Source: Verrucomicrobiales bacterium
Lineage (GTDB): Bacteria > Verrucomicrobiota > Verrucomicrobiia > Limisphaerales > UBA11358
Direction of reading: 5' to 3'
Assembly: GCA_028712475.1 (NCBI GenBank)
Contig: JAQTQB010000003.1
Coordinates: forward strand, 186,001 to 250,000
DNA: 64,000 bases
Part shown: piece by piece, positions 28,170 to 37,186 of the stretch
Layout: each line of letters starts with the position of its first letter
Numbering within the stretch: position 1 is the first letter of the stretch
Translations under genes and position numbers: made by a program
The notes under the pieces: generated by a model
What the model saw: only the letters and a program-made list of their open reading frames with translations
What the model was told of the DNA's origin: nothing
The model's database searches: none

Positions 28170-29732
28170 TTATTTCTTCAGCAGCGCGTATTCCATCGAG
28201 TCCACGAGCGCCTGCAACGAGGCTTCGATGATGTTCTCGCTCACGCCCACGGTGCCCCACTCGCGTTGACCGTCGCTGGACTCGATGAGCACACGGGTCT
28301 TCGCCGCCGTGCCCGCCACGCCGTCGAGAATGCGCACTTTGTAATCGGTGAGCGTGATCTTCTTCAGCTTGGGAAACGATTTCCCCAGCGCGGCGCGCAG
28401 CGCGGAATCCAGCGCGTTCACGGGGCCGTCGCCCTCCGCGACTTCGTCGTGAACCTTTTTGCCGACGCGCACCCGCACGGTCGCTTCGCAGATGGATTGC
28501 TTCGCATCGCGGCGCATCGAGACGTGATATTTTTCCACTTCAAACAGCAACGCCGGGTTGTGGTCGAGGATGCCGCGGATGATCAACGCCATGGAAGCCT
28601 CGGCGGCCTCGTATTCGTAGCCTTCATGCTCGCGCTGTTTGATCGAGTCGAGGATCTGGCGCAATTCCGGCGTGTCGTTCGTGAGCTTGAAACCAAGCTC
28701 CTGCGCCTTGATGACGATGTTGCTGCGGCCGGACAGGTCGCTGATGAGAATGTTGCGTTCGTTGCCGACGAGCGACGGGTCAACATGTTCGTAGCTCGAC
28801 GCGAGTTTTTGCACCGCGTTCACATGTGCGCCGCCTTTGTGCGCGAACGCCGCCGAACCCACCCACGGCAGGCGCGGATTATGGCGCAGATTCGCGACTT
28901 CATCCACGAACATGGAAAGCTCCTTGAGCTTCGCCAGCGACTTTGCCGGCACGCAAGTTTTCTTCATCTTGAGCGCCACACAGGGGATGACGCTGGTCAG
29001 ATTGCAATTGCCCGTGCGCTCGCCGTAACCATTGATCGTGCCCTGCACATGAACCGCACCGACTTCGAGCGCGGCCAGCGCGTTCGCCACACCGAGGCCG
29101 ATGTCGTCGTGCGTGTGGATGCCGATCTTGCAATTCAGTTTGCCCATCGCGGTTTTGGTGATCGCCGCGATTTCGCCCGGCAGACAACCGCCGTTCGTGT
29201 CGCACAAAACCACGAAATCCGCGCCGGCTTTTTCGGCGGCACGCCAGGTGTCCAGCGCGTATTCGGCATCGAGCTTGTAGCCGTCGAACGCGTGTTCGGC
29301 GTCGTAGATGACGAACTTGCCGTGATCCTTCAGGAATTTCACGGTGTCGGCGATCATCGCGAGATTTTCCTCCGGCGTGCAGCGCAACACTTCTTTGACG
29401 TGCAGCATGGAAGTCTTGCCGTAAATCGTGACGACGGGCGTTCCCGCTTCGATGAGCAGGCGCACTTGGTCGTCCGATTCAACGGGCGTGTTTTTTTTGC
29501 GCGTGGAGCCGAACGCGGCGAGTTGGGCGTGCTTGAATTTCTTCTTCTTGGCCTGCGCGAAAAACTCGATGTCCTTGGGATTGCTGCCGGGCCAGCCGCC
29601 TTCAATGTAATGCACCCCGAAAGAATCGAGCTTCTCGGCGATGCGGAGCTTGTCCGCGACCGAGAAATTGATGCCTTCGCCCTGCGAACCGTCGCGCAGG
29701 GTCGTGTCATAGATTTCAACCTGGGGTTTCAT
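28170..29732 (-). CDS. cimA: (R)-citramalate synthase
   Basis: Condenses pyruvate and acetyl-CoA to citramalate, a threonine-independent route to isoleucine. HMGL-like barrel: IYDTTLRDGSQGEGINFSV at the N-terminus (I start at ATG 29732), FGSTRKK, VLCDTNGG, HTHDDIGLGVANAL and GTINGYGERTGNCNL. The C-terminal LeuA regulatory domain (about residues 390-520) should confer isoleucine feedback inhibition. FGSTRKK rather than a leuA-type motif favours citramalate synthase over isopropylmalate or homocitrate synthase. Confidence 0.92.
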   Translation of the reverse strand: MKPQVEIYDTTLRDGSQGEGINFSVADKLRIAEKLDSFGVHYIEGGWPGSNPKDIEFFAQAKKKKFKHAQLAAFGSTRKKNTPVESDDQVRLLIEAGTPVVTIYGKTSMLHVKEVLRCTPEENLAMIADTVKFLKDHGKFVIYDAEHAFDGYKLDAEYALDTWRAAEKAGADFVVLCDTNGGCLPGEIAAITKTAMGKLNCKIGIHTHDDIGLGVANALAALEVGAVHVQGTINGYGERTGNCNLTSVIPCVALKMKKTCVPAKSLAKLKELSMFVDEVANLRHNPRLPWVGSAAFAHKGGAHVNAVQKLASSYEHVDPSLVGNERNILISDLSGRSNIVIKAQELGFKLTNDTPELRQILDSIKQREHEGYEYEAAEASMALIIRGILDHNPALLFEVEKYHVSMRRDAKQSICEATVRVRVGKKVHDEVAEGDGPVNALDSALRAALGKSFPKLKKITLTDYKVRILDGVAGTAAKTRVLIESSDGQREWGTVGVSENIIEASLQALVDSMEYALLKK

Positions 29733-29829
29733 AAATGCCCGTAAAAACGGATGGCTACTATCCCTGAAAACAACGGAAGTGGCAAATCGTAAAACTTTCC
29801 GCTTTGCGGGCAGCATTGAGCCCGCCTGG

Positions 29830-31368
29830 TCACGGCCTGCGGACGCGGTAGAACTGGCTGGCGTTGGTGAGCGCGTTGGTGTGGGTGAAACTAAAGAAGG
29901 CGTTCGTGGTGGTGTTCGTGCCGACTGGCTGCCACGCGCCGGTCACGGCAAGGCAGGTGCTGGCTTCGATGATGTTGGTGCGGTAGCCGCGAGTCAGGAC
30001 GGTGAATTGAAAATCGCCGTTCGTCAGCGGGGTCAGATCGGTCAGGCGCGGCGGGCAGGTTCCGTCCTTGATGATGGTGAAGGAATCGTTCGTCGCGCCG
30101 GTTTCGCGGAGAAAAATCGCATCGAGCCGGTTGGTGTTAAAATCCAGCACGACCGAGCCGAGTGTCAGCGCGGAATAAAACATCGCGGGATGATTGACCG
30201 TGCCGCCGCTGACCTTGCCGGAACTGCCGGCCACGGTGTAGATCGTGCCGCGATTGCCGACGGGGTGTTCACCAAGGCCGTCGGGTTTGTGATACGCGCC
30301 CACGCCGTTGGTCTCACGGCCGCTGCCGGTTTGCACGACATTGGTGGCGGCGTTGAACGTCGTCGAGATGCCGTAATGGCCGTTCAACAACTTGGAGCGT
30401 TCGTAAGCGTGGCTGTGGCCGGAGAAGACGAGATCCACGCCGCCGTTCTCCAGGATGGGCAGAAAGTTTGCCCGCATCTCCCCCATCTGGACATCGTAGC
30501 CGCTGCCGCCCGGATCGGAATCATGCGAACCTTTGGAATACGGCGGGTGATGCCAGAAGGCGATGAGCCAGCGGCTGGTCGTCACCGCGAGGTCGCTGCG
30601 CAGCCACGTCGCCATCGCCCCGTTGGTCGCGCGGTCGGCGGTCATGGAATCAAGGCAGATGAAATGCACCATGCCGAGATCAAACGAATAATAATGCTCC
30701 GTGCCGCTCGCCACGCCACCTGCCTCGCCAGCGGTGGGCAGGGTGAAAATGCTGAAATATGGATAAGTGTCCACATACGCCGTGGACTGCACGGTCTCGT
30801 GGTTGCCGAGCGTGGGCCAGGTGACGCTGTTCCGCAGCTCGTTGGTGTAGATGTTAAAGACGGCGGATTGATATTCCGAGTCATAGCCGCTGTCGTAGGC
30901 GTTGTCGCCGAGCTGGAGCCAGGCGTGCAGCGTGTTCGTTCCGTTGAAAGTTTCAAAGGCGTTGCGCACGGCAACCTGGCTGGCGTCCTTTGTCCCGGCG
31001 TCGCCAATGATCCATACGCGGAGCGGCTTCGGCGTGCCGGACAGCGGATGCGTGAGGAAGAAATGATTCGCGCCCGGCCCGGCGAGCGTGGTGTTGCTCG
31101 CGCCGATGGAATAAAAATATTTTGTGTCCGCCGACAGGTTGGTGAGCGTGACGATATGTTCGGTCACGCCGGCGTCAATGTTGTTCGTGAGGTCGCATGT
31201 GGCGGGATTCGTGCCGTAGATGACGCGGCTGGATTCCGCCGTGCTGGTGCGCCAGCGGATGACGATGCTGCCGGGCGTGCTGTCCTGGAGATACGGCCCG
31301 CGGGTGAGCGCGGCCATGCCGGGCGCGATCGCGGCGGCAAGGAGCAGCAGGCAGGCAAAAAATTTCAT
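29830..31368 (-). CDS. Exported purple acid phosphatase-like metallophosphoesterase
   Basis: Signal peptide (FFACLLLLAAAIAPGMA), then a fibronectin-like N-terminal domain (RGPYLQDSTPGSIVIRWRT) typical of purple acid phosphatases. The metallophosphatase core has GDAG, GDNAYD, GNHE, HHPPYSKG and GHSHAYERS, so the metal ligands look complete. The C-terminal region of about 90 residues ends ASQFYRVRRP, the shared exported-protein tail. Probably scavenges phosphate. Its start overlaps the stop of the upstream TPR gene by 4 bases. Confidence 0.9.
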   Translation of the reverse strand: MKFFACLLLLAAAIAPGMAALTRGPYLQDSTPGSIVIRWRTSTAESSRVIYGTNPATCDLTNNIDAGVTEHIVTLTNLSADTKYFYSIGASNTTLAGPGANHFFLTHPLSGTPKPLRVWIIGDAGTKDASQVAVRNAFETFNGTNTLHAWLQLGDNAYDSGYDSEYQSAVFNIYTNELRNSVTWPTLGNHETVQSTAYVDTYPYFSIFTLPTAGEAGGVASGTEHYYSFDLGMVHFICLDSMTADRATNGAMATWLRSDLAVTTSRWLIAFWHHPPYSKGSHDSDPGGSGYDVQMGEMRANFLPILENGGVDLVFSGHSHAYERSKLLNGHYGISTTFNAATNVVQTGSGRETNGVGAYHKPDGLGEHPVGNRGTIYTVAGSSGKVSGGTVNHPAMFYSALTLGSVVLDFNTNRLDAIFLRETGATNDSFTIIKDGTCPPRLTDLTPLTNGDFQFTVLTRGYRTNIIEASTCLAVTGAWQPVGTNTTTNAFFSFTHTNALTNASQFYRVRRP

Positions 31369-32225
31369 GGGTGAGGATGTGGCGCGGAAACCATAGCCTG
31401 TTTCAGACCGGCGCGCAACCGCGCCTCCAGTGCGGACGACTGTGCGCGGCGTCCGGCCGGGAACTGCTCCAGCCTGGCGAGCGCGGTCTGGAAATCATTT
31501 TCTGCGTCGGCGGGGCGGCCGGCTTGCAGCAAAATTTCCCCGCGCAACGCCAGAAAACTTTCGCGGTCAAAAAACTTATCCGCGCGTTCCAGCCGGGCGA
31601 GCGCGGCTTCAAACGCCCCGCGTTGCCGTTCGTATTCGATGGCTGGCACCGCGAACGACGGCGTGTCGCCGAGCCGGCGCATGGCGTCGTCGAGGCCGTG
31701 GACGGCATCGCCGAATTTTCCCAGCGCGGCCTGGGCGCGGGCGCGTTCGAGGAACAGGTCGGGCAGGGGGCGGGCGGAGTTGGTGCGGTTGAGCACGGCA
31801 TCGTAGTCGGCGATGGCGCGGGACGGCTCATTCAAACGCACGAAGCTGCGGGCGCGCAGCACGAGGGCGTCGGCGTTGGCCGGATCCAGCTTGAGACAAT
31901 CACCGGCGGCGCGCACGGCGTCGGGGAAATTTTGGCGGTCGAAAGAGATTCGCACCTGTTGCAACGCGGCGTTGGCCCAGCCGGGCTTGAGCCGGACGGC
32001 CTGGTCGAGGTCGGTTTGCGCGGCGTCGAATTCGCCGTGCTGCCGGTGCAGGTCGGCGCGTTGCAGCCAGAGTTCCGGGTTGGATGAGTTGGTGAGGATT
32101 TGCGCGGTGATGGCGGCGATGCGCTCATGCAAATCACCGTGCGCCTGGGTGCGGAACGCGATGGCGCAGTTGGCGGCGAAAGCCAAAACAAAAATCACTC
32201 GGCGGACGGTGGGCGGCACAATCAT
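31365..32225 (-). CDS. Exported TPR-repeat protein
   Basis: 286 residues from ATG 32225 with a signal peptide (VIFVLAFAANCAIAFRTQAHG). Several tetratricopeptide repeats follow: PELWLQRADLHRQHGEFDAA, ANAALQQVRISFDRQNFPDA, ADALVLRARSFVRLNEPSRA, PDLFLERARAQAALGKFGDA, and more. It probably acts as a periplasmic protein scaffold. ATGA overlap with the phosphatase gene suggests an operon and a shared task. Confidence 0.85.
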   Translation of the reverse strand: MIVPPTVRRVIFVLAFAANCAIAFRTQAHGDLHERIAAITAQILTNSSNPELWLQRADLHRQHGEFDAAQTDLDQAVRLKPGWANAALQQVRISFDRQNFPDAVRAAGDCLKLDPANADALVLRARSFVRLNEPSRAIADYDAVLNRTNSARPLPDLFLERARAQAALGKFGDAVHGLDDAMRRLGDTPSFAVPAIEYERQRGAFEAALARLERADKFFDRESFLALRGEILLQAGRPADAENDFQTALARLEQFPAGRRAQSSALEARLRAGLKQAMVSAPHPHP

Positions 32226-32710
32226 GGCGAAAATCAAAACTCCGCTCAATTCGTCACAAATGCGATACGACTGAACATCCGCCGCCCGGAGTGAAAACAT
32301 TGAACCTTTAATCCGGTTGTGCTTGGCGATTGGCGCGACCTGCGCGTTGCTCTGCGGTTGAATGTTTTCACCGGCCATGTGCATAGATTGAAATCCATGG
32401 GGGCCAGTATTCAAGCCTGAATCGCCGGGATCTCACCGGAAGCGCATCGCCAGCATCGGCAGACAGCAAACCTGACTGGATGCGGAAAGCGTTGCTTTCG
32501 GCGGCAGGGGACGGTAAAACTCCTTCATAATTGAGTGGATGCGGCGAGCCTCGGACTCCCAATCTGCGATTGTAAGGAACGCCAAGTTTGCCAATTAACT
32601 TACGCACCCGGATGTGAATTACACATAATGGCTATGGCACAATTTACAAAACTAGGTTTCATCTAGCATCACCTCGTAAAATCGCAGGACACTTTTCAAG
32701 TTTATTGAAA
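32226..32710. other. Intergenic region with scattered dyads
   Basis: About 485 bases between divergent genes. No supported gene: the one longish open frame (about 32368-32607, minus) has repeat-like composition and no family match. Around 32460-32560 are short GC-rich dyads (GATGCGGCGAGCCTCGGACT). From about 32600 the DNA becomes AT-rich, marking the edge of the accessory block. Confidence 0.6.
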
Positions 32711-33577
32711 ATGGATAACCAAAATGATTTAGGCGCAGAGAATAATGCTATAAAAAAGCAAATTCCAGAGGATAGGCCAATTGCCATAAATCCACCGATC
32801 ACAACATTTTCAGTTCCACTCATACGGCGGCGATGGGTTAGAGTTACGGCCTGCCTTGCAATTATCGTTGCGGCAGTCACTTTCATTGGTGTTCTTTTTG
32901 AAATTCCAAATAGCGTTATGAATTGGTTCATCAATGCAAAAACGCTGGTTAATGGAGAAAGGGCCGATTCCCAATGGAAACCTCCAGAACTTCCAAAAGA
33001 TTGCAAAACAGTTTTTGTTGCTTTGGGCAACGACCAACCATTTACGATAGATATTAACGAACTTCGTAATGGAAAGCCGTATCCCCTGTTTCAGAAAATA
33101 GCAGACCCGCTGATTCAGAAGACAGCAAATATGCATATTATGCTGAAGGAAAATCGTCTTTTTGTTCTCTTTCCTTGGGCCGGTGCTGGGGATACCAATT
33201 ATGATTTTACTTTGATTTACAAAGAAGGCGACTTGGATTCGAGATTGCAGTTTGATTGGCAATATAATTGCGGTGCGGCTGACTTTGAAATAGTAAATCA
33301 GGATGAATCCCCAGTTTTTCAAGTCCGCTATATTCGGCCTAACTTTATCAGGCTTAATTATGTTTTTTCTCTCATTGAATCTACAAACTTGTTCCCATTC
33401 AAAAAACTTACCAATGGGACACCCGTAAGTTGCCTCGCTATAATTGACAACGATAGCGAGCAATTTGTTTATACCAATACGGCAGATTTCAGAAAACACA
33501 TGCTCAGATTCACCAATCACACAATTTTTAGGTATCCGATGAGCAATCATAAAGGGGAATATAGAAATTCAAATTAG
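32711..33577 (+). CDS. Hypothetical single-pass membrane protein, AT-rich
   Basis: 288 residues from the ATG at 32711; an in-frame TTG lies two codons earlier. About 38 polar residues are followed by basic RRRWVRV, then one transmembrane helix (VTACLAIIVAAVTFIGVLF), then about 220 residues probably outside the cytoplasm. No motif recognised. The gene is markedly AT-richer than its neighbours and uses A/T-ending codons, which suggests horizontal acquisition. Confidence 0.65.
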   Translation: MDNQNDLGAENNAIKKQIPEDRPIAINPPITTFSVPLIRRRWVRVTACLAIIVAAVTFIGVLFEIPNSVMNWFINAKTLVNGERADSQWKPPELPKDCKTVFVALGNDQPFTIDINELRNGKPYPLFQKIADPLIQKTANMHIMLKENRLFVLFPWAGAGDTNYDFTLIYKEGDLDSRLQFDWQYNCGAADFEIVNQDESPVFQVRYIRPNFIRLNYVFSLIESTNLFPFKKLTNGTPVSCLAIIDNDSEQFVYTNTADFRKHMLRFTNHTIFRYPMSNHKGEYRNSN

Positions 33578-33636
33578 GACACCGCCCACCGTTCGGCCAG
33601 ATGGACAAGCTTGGAAAATAAGTTCATGATTTTGAA

Positions 33637-35724
33637 ATGACGAACTGGCGACAGTTGAAATTGACCGATGGCCTGTGCATTTTGCTGGTGTGGTTCATAT
33701 TGATTGTCGCAGGCGGTTTGGCATCGGGCAATGCCCTTGGTGCGTCGCAAGAGAAATTGAGCCTCCCTATGTATCGCTATCCGAATGAAGACCTGGGCGC
33801 AACTTGCAGTCCGCAGGCGACGACGATAAAACTATGGGCGCCCACGGCGAAGTCCGTCAGCGTGGCGCTTTTCGATGACGCCGCCAGTCCGTCCTTTTCC
33901 TCCATACTGATGACCCGCGATGACAACGGCATCTGGTCCGCCAAGGTCAGCGGCAATCTGGATGGAAAATATTACCTTTATGACATTGTGCTGCCGGAGG
34001 TGGTGGCTGGCCGGTCAAATATTTTTCGCGTCAATGATCCTTATGCACGGGGATGCTCGGCCAACACCGGGAGGACTCTGATTTACGATCTGGCCGGGAC
34101 AAATCCTGAAGGCTGGAACCAGGATCAATTTGTGGGCTTGAAAAACAATGCCGATGCCATTTTGTATGAAGTGCATGTCCGCGACTTTTCGATTGGCGGC
34201 AGTTCGGGCGTCTCCGCTGCCAATCGTGGCAAATACACGGGGATGGTTGAAGAAGGCACGAAAACTCCGGAGGGCGAGAAGACCGGCATGGATCATTTGG
34301 AGGAGTTGGGGGTCACCCATGTTCACCTCCTGCCGGTTTTTGATTATGCCGGCGGTGACGAGCGGCAGAAAGCCGACAAATACACCTGGTATAACTGGGG
34401 CTATGGCCCGGTTTTGTTCAACACTCCCGAGGGATCGTATGCCAGCGACCCGGATGGCACTGCCCGGCAGAAAGAATTCAAACGGATGGTGCAGGCCTTT
34501 CACCGGCGGCATATCGGCGTGGTTCTGGATGTGGTTTTCAACCACACTGCCGGCACGGGGAGCAGCCGGGATTCAATTTTTGACAAGATTTACCCCCGTT
34601 ATTTCTACCGCACGGACGCTTCCGGAAAATATGCCGATGGAACCTTTTGCGGGAATGAATTCGCATCGGAAAAGCCAATGGCGCGGAAGTTCATCGTGGA
34701 TTCCATAAAATATTGGCTGACGGAATATCACGTTGACGGATTCCGGTTCGATCTCATGGGAATAGTGGATCGTGACACCATGTTGGAAGTCTGTCGCGAG
34801 GCGAGAAAGATCAATCCAAACGTCATCATTTATGGCGAGGGATGGGATATGGAATACTTGCTGCCGCCAGAAAAGATGATGACGCAGGCCAATGTCAGCG
34901 GGACAGGAATCGCCGCATTTAACGACGGGATCAGGGACAATATCAAAGGGGATGCGGGAAATGATGCCGCTGCGGGTTTTGTCCAGGGTGCGGGACCACG
35001 ATATGGCGGCATGGACCGGTTTCAGTTGAACATCAAAGGGCAGGGCACTGGCAAGAACAGCGAAAATATAGCGGTGCATTCGCCGAACGAGACCATCAAT
35101 TACGCTTCCGCCCACGACGACCACTGTCTCTGGGACAAACTTCTGTTATCGGCAACAAATGTGCCGGAGGACTTGCGCGTTAACATGGACAAGCTGGCGG
35201 CAGGCATCGTGCTGACGGCCCAGGGAGTTCCATTTCTCCACGCCGGTGACGAATTCCTGCGATCAAAAAAATGCGTCAGAAACAGTTACAATGACAACGA
35301 TCCCCGCGTGAACCCCATCAACTGGGAGTTGAAGGCGAAGCACAAGGAGGTCTTCAACTTTTACCAAGGGATGATCGCGCTAAGAAAAGCTCACCCGGCT
35401 TTTCGCATGACGGACAAGGCGGACGTGGACAAGGCCTTGGATTTTGCGAATGACACCCCGGACAACCTGGTTGAATATGTCATCCGGAACAATGCCAATG
35501 GAGACAGTTGGAAGAACATCCTCGTGATTTGCAATGGAGCCGGGCAGAGCCGGGATTTAACCGTCACGGGCGACTGGATTATCGTGGCCGACGACAAACG
35601 GGCTGGAACCGAAGAACTGCAATCGGCCAAAGACAAGATTCATGTCGAACCATTTTCACTCGTCATTGCCCACACTGACGGCCCATACCGGTTGGATCAA
35701 AATTTTAGGTCTGACAAGAAATAA
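33637..35724 (+). CDS. Type I pullulanase (GH13), exported
   Basis: Hydrolyses alpha-1,6 branch points of pullulan or glycogen-like glucans. The N-terminal hydrophobic segment (ILLVWFILIVAGGLASG) is a signal peptide or anchor. A CBM48-like domain covers about residues 55-150 (TIKLWAPTAKSVSVALF). The GH13 barrel has YNWGY at 252-256, diagnostic of type I pullulanase, VFNHT at 300-304, nucleophile Asp372 (DGFRFD), acid/base Glu401 (YGEGWD) and SAHDDH at 491-496. Length is normal. No starch-binding partner genes are adjacent; the GH57/DUF4912 genes lie 20 kb away. Confidence 0.93.
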   Translation: MTNWRQLKLTDGLCILLVWFILIVAGGLASGNALGASQEKLSLPMYRYPNEDLGATCSPQATTIKLWAPTAKSVSVALFDDAASPSFSSILMTRDDNGIWSAKVSGNLDGKYYLYDIVLPEVVAGRSNIFRVNDPYARGCSANTGRTLIYDLAGTNPEGWNQDQFVGLKNNADAILYEVHVRDFSIGGSSGVSAANRGKYTGMVEEGTKTPEGEKTGMDHLEELGVTHVHLLPVFDYAGGDERQKADKYTWYNWGYGPVLFNTPEGSYASDPDGTARQKEFKRMVQAFHRRHIGVVLDVVFNHTAGTGSSRDSIFDKIYPRYFYRTDASGKYADGTFCGNEFASEKPMARKFIVDSIKYWLTEYHVDGFRFDLMGIVDRDTMLEVCREARKINPNVIIYGEGWDMEYLLPPEKMMTQANVSGTGIAAFNDGIRDNIKGDAGNDAAAGFVQGAGPRYGGMDRFQLNIKGQGTGKNSENIAVHSPNETINYASAHDDHCLWDKLLLSATNVPEDLRVNMDKLAAGIVLTAQGVPFLHAGDEFLRSKKCVRNSYNDNDPRVNPINWELKAKHKEVFNFYQGMIALRKAHPAFRMTDKADVDKALDFANDTPDNLVEYVIRNNANGDSWKNILVICNGAGQSRDLTVTGDWIIVADDKRAGTEELQSAKDKIHVEPFSLVIAHTDGPYRLDQNFRSDKK

Positions 35725-35764
35725 AACTGTCCCCAGCCTTTGTGCGCCTGCGCTTGGCGGGATT

Positions 35765-37135
35765 TCAAACCGAGCAAGGCGCGAGGACTGCGTCTGTCAT
35801 GCCGTGGACGATTTTTTTGTTGGCGGGAACAATCGTGGCCAGCGCGCCGCCCAGTTCCGAATGCAGGTTGTCCCCCTCGCCGCTCACGAAATAATATGGA
35901 CACAACCGCGCCCGGCCCTTCATCGGCACCACTTCGCTCTTGGCGAAATCAAACCAGCTCGCGTCCACAAGCGACGGCTTGTGGAAACGCTGCAATACGC
36001 TCGGCGACGTCTCGAAATTAGCGAGTGCCGCATCCACCGCCGAGCTCCAGTCTGCCGATGACAGATCGCTGCCGTGATAAACCCCGCGCGCGCCCCAGGC
36101 GTTTTCCGAAAAGCCCGACACCTTCAAAATTAAGTCGCGCTCCTTCTGCGACATCGCCTTGAGCTGTGACCAGTCCGTGAGATTCAGTTCCGGAATCGCC
36201 GCGTGCGGCGGCATCGGCGACGGGTCCACCAGCCAGGTGTAAGGGATTATCTTTTTCAGGCGCGCCAGAAAACCTTCGCCCAGTTCCTGCCGCCAGAAGC
36301 TGTGCAGATTCCGGTTCCACAGCAGCGCAAACAGCATTTTCTCCTCGAACACCGGCTTCGGCGGTGGCGTCAGGCGGATTTTCTTTTCCGCCGCGAGTTC
36401 AAAAATCTTTTTTGCGCTGGAAATGTTTTTCAAATCGAACAATTCAAAAAATCTGTAAACCGCATCACCCTCGTTGAAATCCAAAAATTCTGAATTCTGA
36501 ATTCTGAATTCTGAATTCTTCATTTGCCCGGCGAGCCATTCCATCTCCGGCCGATACGTCGCCGCCTCTTCCGAGACGACGATGTGAACCCGTTTGGCAT
36601 CGCCAAAGATGGATTCAAACCCGCGAATCATCCCATCCGCACCGCCGAGAATCTGGGGCGAGGATGGAGGATGGAGGGTAGAGGATGGATTACTCATGCC
36701 AGCCAATCCGCATTCCGCATTCCGCATTCCGCAATAAACCTGGTTGAGCCAGCCGGTCAACCCGATGCCGCCGGGCACGGAATCCAGTTCCGTGATGCTG
36801 AAGCCGGTTTCCGTCAGCAAAATGTCCGGGCGGATGACGCGCGGCACGTCGTTCTTGAAGGCGACGGAGCGTTGCAGCGCGATGAGATCGGCGGGCTTGC
36901 CGAGGTCAAGCCAGCGCGCGACCCATTCCGGCTGCTTGCCCTCGACACTCTTGCGGTAGAGCAGATTGGTCGCGCGATAAAATTGCAGCAGCACGCGCCC
37001 GAGCGATTCAATCTCCTTCGCCAGATTTTCGCCCAGCGGAAATGGGGCGGGCGAAATCTTCCATTCCATGCCGGCAAACAGTCCGCCGGCGGGAATTTGC
37101 TCGCGGATGAATTTGGCTTGTTCGGCGGAATCCAT
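35765..37135 (-). CDS. Uncharacterised protein with two in-frame repeat insertions
   Basis: 456 residues, probably cytoplasmic. No family firmly recognised. The patch RVIRPDILLTETGFSITELD then SVPGGIGLT recalls ATP-grasp-like enzymes, but I cannot confirm this. Residues about 134-159 (CGMRNAECGLAG; SSTLHPPSSP) and 206-217 (MKNSEFRIQNSEF) are translations of simple tandem repeats, so the native protein is about 40 residues shorter. The gene follows the AT-rich nuclease-like gene on the same strand with a 51-base gap but has ordinary composition. It converges with the pullulanase gene. Confidence 0.75.
   Translation of the reverse strand: MDSAEQAKFIREQIPAGGLFAGMEWKISPAPFPLGENLAKEIESLGRVLLQFYRATNLLYRKSVEGKQPEWVARWLDLGKPADLIALQRSVAFKNDVPRVIRPDILLTETGFSITELDSVPGGIGLTGWLNQVYCGMRNAECGLAGMSNPSSTLHPPSSPQILGGADGMIRGFESIFGDAKRVHIVVSEEAATYRPEMEWLAGQMKNSEFRIQNSEFLDFNEGDAVYRFFELFDLKNISSAKKIFELAAEKKIRLTPPPKPVFEEKMLFALLWNRNLHSFWRQELGEGFLARLKKIIPYTWLVDPSPMPPHAAIPELNLTDWSQLKAMSQKERDLILKVSGFSENAWGARGVYHGSDLSSADWSSAVDAALANFETSPSVLQRFHKPSLVDASWFDFAKSEVVPMKGRARLCPYYFVSGEGDNLHSELGGALATIVPANKKIVHGMTDAVLAPCSV
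36486..36520. repeat. In-frame tandem repeat GAATTCT
   Basis: About five copies of the 7-nt unit ATTCTGA (ATTCTGAATTCTGAATTCTG onward). Because GAATTC is itself palindromic, the array can fold back on itself. Translated on the minus strand as NSEFRIQNSEF. Confidence 0.85.
36660..36735. repeat. In-frame paired tandem repeats GGATGGA and CATTCCG
   Basis: 36660-36690 carries GAGGATGGAGGATGGAGGGT and more. 36705-36735 carries AATCCGCATTCCGCATTCCG and more. Two different 7-nt repeat tracts 15 bases apart are read through in frame on the minus strand. Confidence 0.8.
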
Positions 37136-37186
37136 AATTTTAATTACAGTTGGACACAGATAATTCTGAAAGCGACTCGTTTTACT

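Noticed and set aside
29779..31374. 531-codon plus-strand open frame opposite the phosphatase gene
   Set aside because: Antisense shadow of a protein with complete metallophosphatase motifs.
32368..32607. Possible 79-residue protein on the minus strand
   Set aside because: Sequence consists of repeat-like segments; no start context or family.
36486..36735. CRISPR-like array
   Set aside because: Units are 7 nt tandem copies without spacers and are read in frame in a gene.
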